DNA from: CAZCTO01 sp964501725
GTDB lineage: Bacteria; Bacillota; Clostridia; Saccharofermentanales; Saccharofermentanaceae
Direction of reading: 5' to 3'
DNA: 53,059 nucleotides
NCBI GenBank assembly: GCA_964501725.1
Contig: CAZCTO010000017.1
Coordinates: 1 to 53,059, forward strand
How positions within the stretch are numbered: the first letter of the stretch is position 1; each line of letters opens with the position of its first letter. The notes under the pieces were generated by a model. The model was given only the letters and a program-made list of their open reading frames with translations. It had not been told where the DNA came from and ran no database searches. Of this stretch, positions 34,470 through 43,500 are shown piece by piece. The position numbers were made by a program, and so were the translations under genes.

Positions 34470-35858
34470 ATGGCTGTTGGATATGTTACACAGGTCATTG
34501 GTCCGGTAATTGACTGCCAGTTTCCGGAAAACGAAATTCCGCCGATTAAAGATGCGGTCAAAATTAAGTTTCAAGATACTCATGTTTTTGCAGAAGTGCT
34601 TCAGCAAAGAGGATCCGGCATTGTTCGTTGCGTATCTTTCGAAGCGACAGATGGTCTTTCAAGAGGCGCGGAAGTTCAGTCTCTGGATAGTCCGATCAAG
34701 GTTCCCGTAGGGGAGCGAATTACCGGGAGACTATTTGATGCACTGGGACGTCCGATTGACAGTCTCGGACCGGCTGACAGCGACGATATGTGGCCGATCC
34801 ACAGAAGCGCGCCTTCTTACACGGACCAGTGTCCGACGGAATCAATTTTGGAGACCGGAATCAAAGTCATTGACCTGCTTGTTCCTTTCAGCCGAGGCGG
34901 AAAAATTGGCCTGTTCGGTGGTGCCGGAGTCGGAAAAACAGTACTCATCCTCGAACTCATACGGAACATTGCTTCGGAGCACGGCGGATACTCCGTTTTT
35001 ACCGGCGTCGGCGAACGCTCGCGTGAAGGTAACGATCTTTGGCTCGAAATGAAGAGCTCAGGAGTTATAGACAAAACGGTCATGGTGTTCGGACAAATGA
35101 ACGAAACATCAGGTGCCAGAATGCGTGCGCCTCTTACCGGTCTGACGATGGCAGAGTATTTCCGCGACCAAATGAAGCGCGATGTTCTTTTTTTCATTGA
35201 TAATATTTACCGCTTTGTTCAGGCCGGATCGGAAGTATCCGCGCTGCTGGGCAGAATTCCATCAGCCGTTGGTTATCAACCGACATTATCAAACGAAGTC
35301 GGTGATCTTCAGGAAAGAATCACCTCGACCAAAAGCGGTGCAATTACCTCGATTCAGGCAGTTTATGTTCCCGCTGACGACCTGACGGACCCTGCACCGG
35401 CGACTACCTTCGCACATTTGGATGCAAGTATCGTCCTTTCGCGGTCTGTTGTTGAACTTGGTATCTATCCTGCTGTGGATCCGCTTGAATCCTCTTCACG
35501 CATTCTTACTGAAAGAATTGTGGGGAAGGAGCATTATTCTATTGCCCGTCAGGTACAGGAAATTCTCCAAAGATACAAGGAACTTCAGGACATAATTGCA
35601 ATACTCGGAATGGATGAATTAAGTGAAGATGACCGGACAACGGTTAATCGTGCCAGAAAAGTTCAAAAGTATCTTTCACAGCCGTTTTTCGTTACGGCAG
35701 ATTCGACCGGCTACGAACCGAAATATGTTTCGATCGAGAAATCCATTCAGGCGTTTGGCGAAATTGTATCCGGATCCCTTGACCATATACCGGAACAGCA
35801 TTTCTTTATGAAGGGCGACATTAACGACATCTACAATTCTTTTAGGCAGCAATCATAG
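34470..35858 (+). CDS. atpD: ATP synthase F1 subunit beta
   Basis: A 462-residue catalytic subunit. The P-loop is GGAGVGKTVLILEL, the catalytic glutamate is in GVGERSREGNDLW, the Walker B aspartate in LFFIDNIYRFVQAGSEVSALL, and the lever motif reads DELSEDDRTT (usual DELSEED). The N-terminal barrel begins GYVTQVIGPVIDCQF. All residues needed for ATP synthesis appear present. GGAGAAGGGG precedes the ATG. Confidence 0.97.
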   Translation: MAVGYVTQVIGPVIDCQFPENEIPPIKDAVKIKFQDTHVFAEVLQQRGSGIVRCVSFEATDGLSRGAEVQSLDSPIKVPVGERITGRLFDALGRPIDSLGPADSDDMWPIHRSAPSYTDQCPTESILETGIKVIDLLVPFSRGGKIGLFGGAGVGKTVLILELIRNIASEHGGYSVFTGVGERSREGNDLWLEMKSSGVIDKTVMVFGQMNETSGARMRAPLTGLTMAEYFRDQMKRDVLFFIDNIYRFVQAGSEVSALLGRIPSAVGYQPTLSNEVGDLQERITSTKSGAITSIQAVYVPADDLTDPAPATTFAHLDASIVLSRSVVELGIYPAVDPLESSSRILTERIVGKEHYSIARQVQEILQRYKELQDIIAILGMDELSEDDRTTVNRARKVQKYLSQPFFVTADSTGYEPKYVSIEKSIQAFGEIVSGSLDHIPEQHFFMKGDINDIYNSFRQQS

Positions 35859-35907
35859 TGTCTTGGTACAATACGGTTGAACATTATTCTGGAACGGAGT
35901 AAGCGTG

Positions 35908-36402
35908 ATGAGTGATACCTCAGCTGATCACACAAAACCTAAGATAATGCTGGAAATTGTTACACCATACCAGCATTTCTATGAAGGCAGAGTAGAATCT
36001 GTAATATTATCATCGCTGGATGGTGAACTTGGGATTCTTCCCGGGCATGCGCCTCTGGTTGTCGCGCTGACACCGGGAATTACCAAGATTTCTGTTGATG
36101 GATCTGATAAATATGCCATGCTTACCGAAGGGTTTGCTGAAATTTCTCAACATCTGGTTTTGGTTGTATGCAATGCTGCCGAGTGGCCGGAAGACCTTGA
36201 TGTCAAACGAGTAAAAGCGGCTTATGACCGTGCTTTTGAAAGATATCACAGCGCTACATTTAACACGGAAGAGAGCGTTTTTTCAAGACATTCGATGCGG
36301 CGGGCGCGCGAGCGACTGCATGCGATTTCCGATTATGGCACTGAAAAGCAAAAGAAGTTACTGAATAAACTGATCGACAAAAAAACATCTTCTGAACCAT
36401 AG
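35908..36402 (+). CDS. atpC: ATP synthase F1 subunit epsilon
   Basis: A 164-residue regulatory subunit. The N-terminal beta-sandwich is clear: LEIVTPYQHFYEGRVESVIL, DGELGILPGHAPLVVAL, and MLTEGFAEISQHLVLVVCNAAEWPED. The C-terminal part, normally two helices of about 45 residues, is longer (ending in a Lys-rich tail) than in most epsilons. The ATG at 35908 is preferred over the adjacent GTG at 35905, with CGGAG eight bases upstream. It closes the operon and converges on the FHA gene with 66 bases between them. Confidence 0.93.
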   Translation: MSDTSADHTKPKIMLEIVTPYQHFYEGRVESVILSSLDGELGILPGHAPLVVALTPGITKISVDGSDKYAMLTEGFAEISQHLVLVVCNAAEWPEDLDVKRVKAAYDRAFERYHSATFNTEESVFSRHSMRRARERLHAISDYGTEKQKKLLNKLIDKKTSSEP

Positions 36403-36468
36403 TTCAATCGGTTAATTCTGACAATGAACGTCGCTTGCTGCAGAATTTCCAAGCTATACAGATATTTC

Positions 36469-37686
36469 TCAAGCGCCATCATCGCATGTGAAAAGAAACC
36501 GGACATCTCCAAAACGGATAATATCATTATGAGAAATCGGAGTCTCCTCCTGAGTGTAAAGTTTACGATGCGAGATGTAACTTCCACGCAAGGAACCCAG
36601 ATCAATTAAGTAGTATTTGCCGGATCTTTTTACAATACGGGCATGACGATCAGATACAGAAGGGTGATCGATCGAAAAATCGCAAAGGATCTGATCGGAT
36701 CCGATGAGAAAATCATCGATCCAGATGACGGTTCGAAGACGATTCCCTTTTCGAATCGATCCGTATTCGTCTTGCTCTGTAAGAAAAGCCGGAGAAAACC
36801 CGGGAAAATCTATGTTCTCCGATGAATTAGTCTGGCATTTACCGGCCTCCGGAAAAAGCATTTCTTTTCGGGCATGGGATTGCTTGGTTAATGCCGGCAC
36901 CTCCTTCTTATTTCGCACATTTTTTTTGCAGATCCGGGGAATGGCAGCTGTTGACACCGTAAAAAGCAAGGTGTAAATGATTCCCCATTTGTGTATTCCT
37001 TGAAATGAAGACGACAAGCCGGAAAGTAATCTGATGGCAAGAAGGGAAAAAACCATCAGTATCAGTTGAAGTGACCATGCAACACTGCATGGGGTGAATA
37101 CCGGCGATCTTTGCTCTGATTCCGGCTTAGCGGAAACGATTTCATTAAGGATTTCACGAAGTCGGATCTCGTTTCCGTTTTGAAAGCAAGTAATGATTTG
37201 GTGGCGTTCTTCTTCCTTAAAGACATCGGAGAAGAATGGATTTAACAGAATTTCCTCTAATTCATCAGTGGGTACAGAAGACAGAAAGCATCCTTGAGCT
37301 CGATTCTTGAACCGGATTGGCAGATAGGTGAAGTGTAGATTACCAGAAACCGGATCAATCCAAATTTCATTTGCTTTAAAACTAATTCCGGAGGGTTCGA
37401 GAAAGAAGTCGAGAGAATCCGGAATCGACAGTATTAATTCAGCAACTGATTTTTTCTTTTTATCGACAGTTTGAAATAGTTTTTGACTAAGGGAATCAGT
37501 CAGTCGCACTAAACCGGTGCAATCTACGCAAATCTGCGTTTTGTCCATCTGTTCCCGAAGGTAAACCGGCAGAAAGTGAGGGCAGGATCGATTCTGCAGC
37601 ACTTCCAGTGCATGCAGAATCACATCCTTCTCTGATTCAATTGTAGTAACCGCAATTGTTCCGTTGGGGCCGCGTTCCAGGATCAT
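36469..37686 (-). CDS. FHA-domain membrane protein (DUF6382-like), last gene of the Tad locus
   Basis: A 405-residue protein. Residues 1-190 are a soluble domain resembling DUF6382, found beside Tad genes in Clostridia. Two membrane helices follow (LQLILMVFSLLAIRLLSG and WGIIYTLLFTVSTAAIP). The C-terminal 75 residues are an FHA phosphothreonine-binding domain: SDRHARIVKRSGKYYLIDLG, SLRGSYI, and NDIIRFGDVRFLF. The serine-histidine pair that contacts the phosphopeptide is kept. It may report phosphorylation to the pilus machine; no kinase is in the window. ATG with CGGAGA upstream; fourteen bases after the pilin gene. Confidence 0.83.
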   Translation of the reverse strand: MILERGPNGTIAVTTIESEKDVILHALEVLQNRSCPHFLPVYLREQMDKTQICVDCTGLVRLTDSLSQKLFQTVDKKKKSVAELILSIPDSLDFFLEPSGISFKANEIWIDPVSGNLHFTYLPIRFKNRAQGCFLSSVPTDELEEILLNPFFSDVFKEEERHQIITCFQNGNEIRLREILNEIVSAKPESEQRSPVFTPCSVAWSLQLILMVFSLLAIRLLSGLSSSFQGIHKWGIIYTLLFTVSTAAIPRICKKNVRNKKEVPALTKQSHARKEMLFPEAGKCQTNSSENIDFPGFSPAFLTEQDEYGSIRKGNRLRTVIWIDDFLIGSDQILCDFSIDHPSVSDRHARIVKRSGKYYLIDLGSLRGSYISHRKLYTQEETPISHNDIIRFGDVRFLFTCDDGA

Positions 37687-37701
37687 ATTTATCTCCGTTT
37701 T

Positions 37702-37896
37702 TTATTTCAGGGCGCCGATCACATTCTTGTCGTCAAACACATAATCCATAATTTTGTCAGCGTAGCCGGTCAGTGCTCCGCGAAAAACGAGTGCAAGACC
37801 AACCAGTATTGCGATAATGATGACAATCTCTACGGTACCCATTCCTTTTTTGCTTCCGTTTGGCATCCTGACAGATCGGTTCTCTTTTGATTTCAT
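37702..37896 (-). CDS. Flp-type IVb pilin
   Basis: A 64-residue prepilin. A basic leader ends in KKGMGTVEIVIIIAILVGLAL: Gly just before the mature start and Glu five residues in, the class III signal-peptide pattern recognised by a prepilin peptidase. One hydrophobic helix follows, then a short tail. It is the major pilin of the compact Tad locus. AAGGAGG lies eight bases before the ATG. Confidence 0.85.
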   Translation of the reverse strand: MKSKENRSVRMPNGSKKGMGTVEIVIIIAILVGLALVFRGALTGYADKIMDYVFDDKNVIGALK

Positions 37897-37921
37897 GACA
37901 AATCCTCCTTTTTATATGCGG

Positions 37922-39514
37922 TTAAGACAATTGAAGCGATATCAGCGCGGGTGTAATCGCGACGAGAAGCACAGAGATAAAGTCCAGCATCATTGGAAGA
38001 ATCATTGCGACCGATTCGCGTTCGCGTTTTTTCCGTGAAGCATTTCTGCAAAGAGACCAACAAGCATTCGATTGCAGAGCCAGTAACCCCAGAACTTCAG
38101 CACCGCCCGTTGATTCATATCTCGCTGCGAGGAGCAGCGCGGACTGAGCTTCCGGAATGGATGTTCGTGATGAAAAATTCTCGATAGCCTCTCCGGCAGA
38201 AATACCCGAGAGCATCTGCGCGCTGATAATCCTGAGCTCACCACCCATCACTCCGGATTCCGGAAATGCTGCGGAGCAGGTCTCAATGGCTTTGGGCAAA
38301 AGCACACCTGACTGCAATAATGTGACGAGCATAGAGAGAAACAAAGGAATCTCATCCATTATGGTTTCCTTTCTGAGTTGAGCCTGAGAACGGACATCAT
38401 GATGAATCAGAAAAAGCAGGAATAAAAGAATCGGAACAACAAGTAACAGAGAGTAGTGAAGGGTATAAAGAACGAATATAGACAGTGGTATCGTAAACAG
38501 AATAATCGCGGCAATCTTGAGCAGCATGCCTTCAAACAGCTCGTCCGGTTTGTATGAGAGCTCGCTAAAAAGCTCATATTGCCGGGTCAGATAGCCTTGC
38601 GGAAGAATCCCGGCAGCTACTTTCCGGAGTTTTGAAGAAAGAAGGCGTGAAACTTTTGACAAAGAAGAGTAATCGATTGTTGAAATACCGGGCTTAGTGT
38701 TTTTTTCACCGATTAGGCTGAAAAGGAAAGCACACGAAATTACGGCAATACAAAAAGCAAGCAACATCAGCATAACCCCGAGCGGGTTGGATTGAACCGG
38801 AGTCATATAGTCGCCTGTAAAAGCAGAAAGGGCAAAAGTGATTCCAAACGGCATCAGACAAAGAAGTACTGCCTCCGTGTTTTTTCCGGCATTATTCGCT
38901 TCGACTTCACTTCTCACCGCAATTAACTCAGAGAGCATTTGACAGCTGTTCCGCAGGATCGAAATGACACCGGTTCCCACAACTCGTGTAATGGAAAGCG
39001 CGTGCATCACGGGGAGAAGCTCGATATAGTCGAGTCGCCGGCATAACTCAACCGCAGAGGCAGAGAGTGGTTCATGTGCCGCAAGTGATTTTTCAAGACG
39101 CCGAAGAGACGTCCCCATCAGACTTCTTGTTCCAAATGCTTTCTCAACAGTCGGACGTGCACACATAAATGCGCTCTCGAGAGAATATCCGGCCGACACG
39201 GAGGTACAGAGCGATTGAAGCAATACTTTGCTCTGTGCACGGAGGAGCGTATTTCTTTTGGCATAAAGGAGCTTGACGACAGACAGAAACGGGAAGATCG
39301 ACAGAATGAGGGAGAGAATGGCCCGAATCCAGAATACCGGAATAAAAGGATCCGACAGAAAAAATACAGCAGCGCAGCAAAAGGGATAAATAAACAATCG
39401 TTGCAACAGGAAGTTTCTTCGCATTTCAGCTCCGGGATCAGCAGTAACCGCTTTCCCCGTATTTTTTACTAAACGTTTATCTCCGTCGGATGGATTATTA
39501 TGCTTGTATTTCAA
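37922..39514 (-). CDS. Fused TadB-TadC-like inner membrane platform protein
   Basis: About 530 residues with two type II secretion F-like domains in one chain. The first (about residues 75-280) has LLQSLCTSVSAGYSLESAF and resembles TadB; the second (about 370-525) has EIPLFLSMLVTLLQSGVLLPKAIE and resembles TadC. Hydrophobic helices flank each domain. In most Tad systems these are two proteins that assemble together. The TTG at 39514 has AAGGAGG at good spacing; the earlier TTG at 39520 would be only three bases from it. The start overlaps the end of the ATPase gene. Confidence 0.83.
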   Translation of the reverse strand: MKYKHNNPSDGDKRLVKNTGKAVTADPGAEMRRNFLLQRLFIYPFCCAAVFFLSDPFIPVFWIRAILSLILSIFPFLSVVKLLYAKRNTLLRAQSKVLLQSLCTSVSAGYSLESAFMCARPTVEKAFGTRSLMGTSLRRLEKSLAAHEPLSASAVELCRRLDYIELLPVMHALSITRVVGTGVISILRNSCQMLSELIAVRSEVEANNAGKNTEAVLLCLMPFGITFALSAFTGDYMTPVQSNPLGVMLMLLAFCIAVISCAFLFSLIGEKNTKPGISTIDYSSLSKVSRLLSSKLRKVAAGILPQGYLTRQYELFSELSYKPDELFEGMLLKIAAIILFTIPLSIFVLYTLHYSLLLVVPILLFLLFLIHHDVRSQAQLRKETIMDEIPLFLSMLVTLLQSGVLLPKAIETCSAAFPESGVMGGELRIISAQMLSGISAGEAIENFSSRTSIPEAQSALLLAARYESTGGAEVLGLLALQSNACWSLCRNASRKKRERESVAMILPMMLDFISVLLVAITPALISLQLS

Positions 39515-40727
39515 GGCCAATACCCTCCTTGTATAAAAAACGGGGAATGATTGAAAATTTCGAATCAGACAACTTACCCATCTCAGAGATCTCGTCGATC
39601 AGGCGTTTCCCGCTCGAGACTCTCGAAATGTGAATCAGAATATCAATACCCATTTCGATTTGACGAACAACCGCATCAAAGGGAAGAGAGGATCCGGAGA
39701 GAACCATAGTAGAAAGCCTGTTGAGCATCTCAATGCACGAATTCGCGTGCCCTGTGCACATGGATCCGGGATGTCCCGTGTGAAGTGCATGCAGCATTTC
39801 AGCAGCTTCACCGCCGCGAACTTCTCCGACAATAATCCGGTCAGGTCTCATTCGCAGTGCTGTGCGAATCAACTGCCCTATTGAGATGGCACCCTGGCCG
39901 TCAGGTCCCGGGAGCCTTGCTTCCAGCCGGACAAGATTCTTGATGCCCTGCAGTGCCAACTCCGCAGAGTCCTCAATAGTCACAACGCGTTCTTCACCGG
40001 GTATGAACGAAGATAGTGTGTTAAGAAATGTTGTCTTGCCTGAGCCTGTTCCGCCGCAAATGAAAATTGTTTTCTTAGCGTGTACAGCGGAGGAAAGATA
40101 ATCAGCGGCTTCCCGTGAAATAAACTCCTGACGGATCAAAGCTTCCATATCAGGGCGAATACCTGTAAATTTGCGGATTGTAAGTATCGGACCGTCCGGA
40201 GCAACCGGTGGAAGAACCGCATTGGCTCTTGATCCGTCCGGAAGACGGAGATCAGCGATCGGGGAAGATTCATTGAGCGGGCGGTTTGCACGCGAGAAAA
40301 AATGGGTGATTACCGTCTCTAGCGTTTCTTGATTCTTGAATTGAATATCTGAATGAAAAAGCAGTCCGTCTTTTTCAAAAAAGACGCGATAAGGTCCGTT
40401 AACCATAATCTCGGTAATATTCGGATCATCCATCATCGGTTGAAGAATATCCAACCGGCGCATGGCATTGAAAATTCCCGCCGCCAGTAATCGCTTATCT
40501 TCGAGCGTCATGCGAATACAGGATGTCTCCTCGCTGATTACATCAGCAATTACCTCGCGAAAAGCGTCATCGTCAATGTCACGGTGTTCATTTATTTTTT
40601 TCAAAATGCACAGCGACAGATTGTGTTTGAGGGAATCCGGAGAATGAACGGCATTCTTTACTTCAGCAGACTTATCGGTCGCGCCGAACGAATTATCCAC
40701 GAATTTCAAACGCTCCAACAGTGTCAT
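39498..40727 (-). CDS. Tad secretion ATPase (TadA/CpaF)
   Basis: A 409-residue hexameric ATPase that powers pilin assembly. Motifs in order: ITEIMVNGPYRVFFEKDG, LPDGSRANAVLPP, ILTIRKFTG, P-loop ICGGTGSGKTTFLNTL (about residue 225), Walker B region RPDRIIVGEVRGGEAAEML, and HTGHPGSMCTGHANS. All match TadA/CpaF. ATG with GAAGGT upstream; it overlaps the preceding TadZ-like gene by four bases. Not to be confused with the tRNA deaminase also called TadA at 15576. Confidence 0.92.
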   Translation of the reverse strand: MTLLERLKFVDNSFGATDKSAEVKNAVHSPDSLKHNLSLCILKKINEHRDIDDDAFREVIADVISEETSCIRMTLEDKRLLAAGIFNAMRRLDILQPMMDDPNITEIMVNGPYRVFFEKDGLLFHSDIQFKNQETLETVITHFFSRANRPLNESSPIADLRLPDGSRANAVLPPVAPDGPILTIRKFTGIRPDMEALIRQEFISREAADYLSSAVHAKKTIFICGGTGSGKTTFLNTLSSFIPGEERVVTIEDSAELALQGIKNLVRLEARLPGPDGQGAISIGQLIRTALRMRPDRIIVGEVRGGEAAEMLHALHTGHPGSMCTGHANSCIEMLNRLSTMVLSGSSLPFDAVVRQIEMGIDILIHISRVSSGKRLIDEISEMGKLSDSKFSIIPRFLYKEGIGLEIQA

Positions 40728-41680
40728 ATGGCAACCTTCACATTCGAGCTTATAAACTTGAGCTGTTTGGGGGAAAGAGATGAAAACAACTCCTGCAGTT
40801 CGAAGCCGATCAATTGATCTTCAGATGAATCCTCTTCGGGTAAAATGACATGAAGTTCATGTGCGAGAGGGCACAAATGCCTGGCTTTGGAAAAGGGAAT
40901 TCCCTCCAAAACAACGCAAACTGAAGTTTTCTCGACGGATGTGTCAACAAGGTCGCGTAGCTTGCGAACCAGGGAGGCCAGAACGGCAGTCTCCGTCTGA
41001 ATGATGTCATCCGACCGAATCGGACGTCCGAAATGCAGCCACCCATTCCCGTCGGGATGCAGATACTCTGTTATGAGTTCAGAATCGACTTGCCCGCTCT
41101 CCAGCAGCAAGAGCAGATCCGATATGCCGGAACTTACAGACGTCGAGTGTGCAGGTCGACAGCGACCATTAAAGTGCGGCCTTGAAATGGATACTCCGGG
41201 CATTAAGTCCAGTCGGATCAAACGATGACCGGAAGAGATTAGTCCGGTTGTATTGGATCGAATATACTTCTCGCGTTGGTTACGATCCCCGAGTGAGAAG
41301 AATATTCGTAATCTGCCTGAATCATGAAGAGTCAAGGCGGGGCTGGTGTCAGAAGCACTCTCCGGGCTGACCCCGACCGAGTACAGAAGCTTACGGGTTA
41401 TTGTATTTCCGGGAATTCGGAATCCGCCATCACCGGATTCAGTACGAAGAGGAATTAACATAGGAATAAAGGATGCAGTGCTGCACTTGCGTAATTCATC
41501 CGGACTGGTCCGGAGATTATCAAAAAGGATAGCGTCTTCATCCCAGCTTCGATCTTTGAGATTCGGATCATCCGGACTGAATGCCGTAATATTTGCATCC
41601 GGCAAATGGTGCTTAAGCCGTTGTGACAACAGCCGGGAAAAATGGACGTCAGGATCAATGATGGCAATGCTCTTGCTCAT
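40724..41680 (-). CDS. TadZ/CpaE-like localisation protein without a P-loop
   Basis: A 318-residue protein, first gene of the Tad operon. Residues 1-115 look like a receiver-type domain (SIAIIDPDVHFSRLL). The rest follows the CpaE/TadZ MinD-like order: RIFFSLGDRNQREKY, then LIRLDLMPG, SGISDLLLLLESG, WLHFGRPIRSDDI. Where the ATP-binding KGGxGKT loop should be, it reads SLGDRNQREKY, with no GKT. So it is probably a pseudo-ATPase that places the pilus machine. AAAGGAG lies nine bases before the ATG. Assignment rests on position and weak pattern. Confidence 0.6.
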   Translation of the reverse strand: MSKSIAIIDPDVHFSRLLSQRLKHHLPDANITAFSPDDPNLKDRSWDEDAILFDNLRTSPDELRKCSTASFIPMLIPLRTESGDGGFRIPGNTITRKLLYSVGVSPESASDTSPALTLHDSGRLRIFFSLGDRNQREKYIRSNTTGLISSGHRLIRLDLMPGVSISRPHFNGRCRPAHSTSVSSGISDLLLLLESGQVDSELITEYLHPDGNGWLHFGRPIRSDDIIQTETAVLASLVRKLRDLVDTSVEKTSVCVVLEGIPFSKARHLCPLAHELHVILPEEDSSEDQLIGFELQELFSSLSPKQLKFISSNVKVAI

Positions 41681-41822
41681 GTCAATGGTCTCCTTTCAAA
41701 GGTGCTGGGACCATTCTATGACACATCAAAAAGGCGCTGGTTTCCTGTTTTCGACATTGGAACGCAAAGTAGTGCAATACCTCCGTTTCGCAGGAAACGT
41801 CCGATTCCTGGCATATCTCCTA

Positions 41823-41851
41823 TTGCGCCGGTAAAAGGCTAGTGGTATCAT
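41823..41851 (+). promoter_or_regulatory. Promoter of the riboswitch-metK unit
   Basis: TTGCGC (41823-41828) and TATCAT (41846-41851) with a 17-base spacer. Transcription would start near 41858, just before the S-box RNA. Confidence 0.55.
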
Positions 41852-41876
41852 CAGGACACAATTCAATTAATGTTAT

Positions 41877-41974
41877 CTCTTATCAAGAGTGGCGGAGGGA
41901 TCTGGCCCTACGAAGCCCGGCAACCGCGGAAAGCAGCGGTGCTAACTCCAGCAGGATTTCCTGAAAGATGAGGC
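41877..41974 (+). ncRNA. SAM-I (S-box) riboswitch
   Basis: The conserved S-box core is present in order: CTTATCAAGAG, GGCGGAGGGATCTGGCCC, ACGAAGCCCGGCAACC, then the GCGG..AGC..GGTGCTAA arm with CTCCAGCAGG. P1 closes by CTTATC (41879-41884) with GATGAG (41967-41972). It is followed by a strong terminator and metK, so binding of SAM should stop transcription of the SAM synthetase gene. Confidence 0.95.
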
Positions 41975-41991
41975 AAGAAGTATTCGTTTGT

Positions 41992-42024
41992 GAGCCTTTT
42001 CTTTTGAGAAAAGGCTCTTTTTTT
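41992..42024 (+). terminator. Riboswitch-controlled intrinsic terminator
   Basis: GAGCCTTTTC (41992-42001) and GAAAAGGCTC (42008-42017) form a perfect ten-base stem with a six-base loop, followed by seven T bases. It is the expression platform of the S-box, 92 bases before the metK start. Confidence 0.93.
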
Positions 42025-42116
42025 GAGGAACGACAACGCAATCAGGTCCTTAAACTATAAACAGGACAAATAATGCAGAAGTATTTTCGAGTATGATTAC
42101 ACAAAGGAGGCTACGT

Positions 42117-43316
42117 ATGAGCAACTGTAAAGAAGGCAAATGGTTTTTCACATCGGAATCCGTTACGGAAGGTCATCCGGACAAGATATGTGACCAAATT
42201 TCTGACGCGGTTCTGGATGCAATCCTGATACAGGATCCTATGGCAAGAGTGGCGTGCGAGACGGTTTGTACGACAGGCATGGTTCTTGTCATGGGCGAAG
42301 TGACCACCGACGCGTATGTTGATATACCGACCGTAGTTCGTAACACAGTTCGTGAAATCGGATATGACGGTTCCGATCTGGGGTTTGACTATAAGACTTG
42401 TGCGATTCTGACGACGTTGGACGAGCAGTCTCCTGATATTGCGCAAGGCGTGAATCAATCATTCGAGTCAAAGCTCAGCGGCAACAGCGACGAGTTGGAA
42501 ACGGGTGCCGGAGATCAGGGGATGATGTTTGGTTATGCAAACAACGATACCGAGGAATTGATGCCTCTTCCTGTCATTCTTGCTCACAAATTGGCTAAGC
42601 GGTTAGCTGATGTTCGTAAGAGCGGACTTCTGACATTCCTTCGCCCGGACGGTAAGAGTCAGGTGACGGTGGAGTATGAGGGAAGAGTACCGAAGCGAAT
42701 TGATGCCGTGGTGGTTTCCTCTCAACACAGTGCTGAGATAGATGAAGAAGTTTTACGAAGGGAAATACGTGAGAAAGTTATTCTCCCGACACTTCCCGCA
42801 AATCTGATCGACGCCGATACAAAGATATTTATTAATCCAACCGGGAGGTTTGTTATCGGCGGACCACAGGGTGACAGCGGTCTTACCGGAAGGAAGATTA
42901 TCGTGGATACATACGGCGGATATTCACGACACGGGGGCGGCGCGTTTTCGGGTAAAGACCCGACGAAGGTGGACCGGTCCGCGGCATACGCAGCTCGCTA
43001 TATTGCAAAGAATATTGTCGCTGCGGGCATTGCGGAAGAATGCGAAATACAGTTCGCATATGCCATAGGCGTTGCCCACCCTGTGTCGATTCTGGTGGAC
43101 ACATTCGGAACCGGGAAAATTCCGGATGAGCGGATTACTGCCCTTGTTCAAGAGCATTTTGACTTAAGACCCGCTGCCATTATTCGGGATCTTGATCTTC
43201 GCAGACCGATTTACAAATCTTCTGCGGCTTACGGACATTTCGGAAGAATGGATGTTGATTTCCCTTGGGAGAGAACGGACAAGTCAGACATTCTGAGGCA
43301 ATCTGCAGGAATCTGA
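42117..43316 (+). CDS. metK: S-adenosylmethionine synthetase
   Basis: A 399-residue enzyme making SAM from methionine and ATP. The signatures are EGHPDKICDQISDAVLDA, GAGDQGMMFGYA and GGGAFSGKDPTKVDRSAAY, all intact. The start at 42117 has AAAGGAGG (42103-42110) upstream; the in-frame ATG at 42093 lies before this site. Expression is governed by the S-box riboswitch directly in front. Confidence 0.97.
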   Translation: MSNCKEGKWFFTSESVTEGHPDKICDQISDAVLDAILIQDPMARVACETVCTTGMVLVMGEVTTDAYVDIPTVVRNTVREIGYDGSDLGFDYKTCAILTTLDEQSPDIAQGVNQSFESKLSGNSDELETGAGDQGMMFGYANNDTEELMPLPVILAHKLAKRLADVRKSGLLTFLRPDGKSQVTVEYEGRVPKRIDAVVVSSQHSAEIDEEVLRREIREKVILPTLPANLIDADTKIFINPTGRFVIGGPQGDSGLTGRKIIVDTYGGYSRHGGGAFSGKDPTKVDRSAAYAARYIAKNIVAAGIAEECEIQFAYAIGVAHPVSILVDTFGTGKIPDERITALVQEHFDLRPAAIIRDLDLRRPIYKSSAAYGHFGRMDVDFPWERTDKSDILRQSAGI

Positions 43317-43500
43317 TGTCTTTAAGTGGTAGGCGTTGATCATGCCATCCGAAACCATCGATTCGGAAGTATCAATAACACGGAGAGGATGATTTGTAAC
43401 GAGTAACGATGCGTCAAAAAACATCGCTGACAAAGATGATGAGCGATTAGAGGCAATTTGCGAAGCAATCATTTTCCGTAACGACAGCAACGGATATACC

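Noticed and set aside
41346..41834. Plus-strand open frame of 162 codons over the start of the TadZ-like gene
   Set aside because: It is antisense to a gene in a tight operon with good overlaps, and lacks a ribosome binding site.
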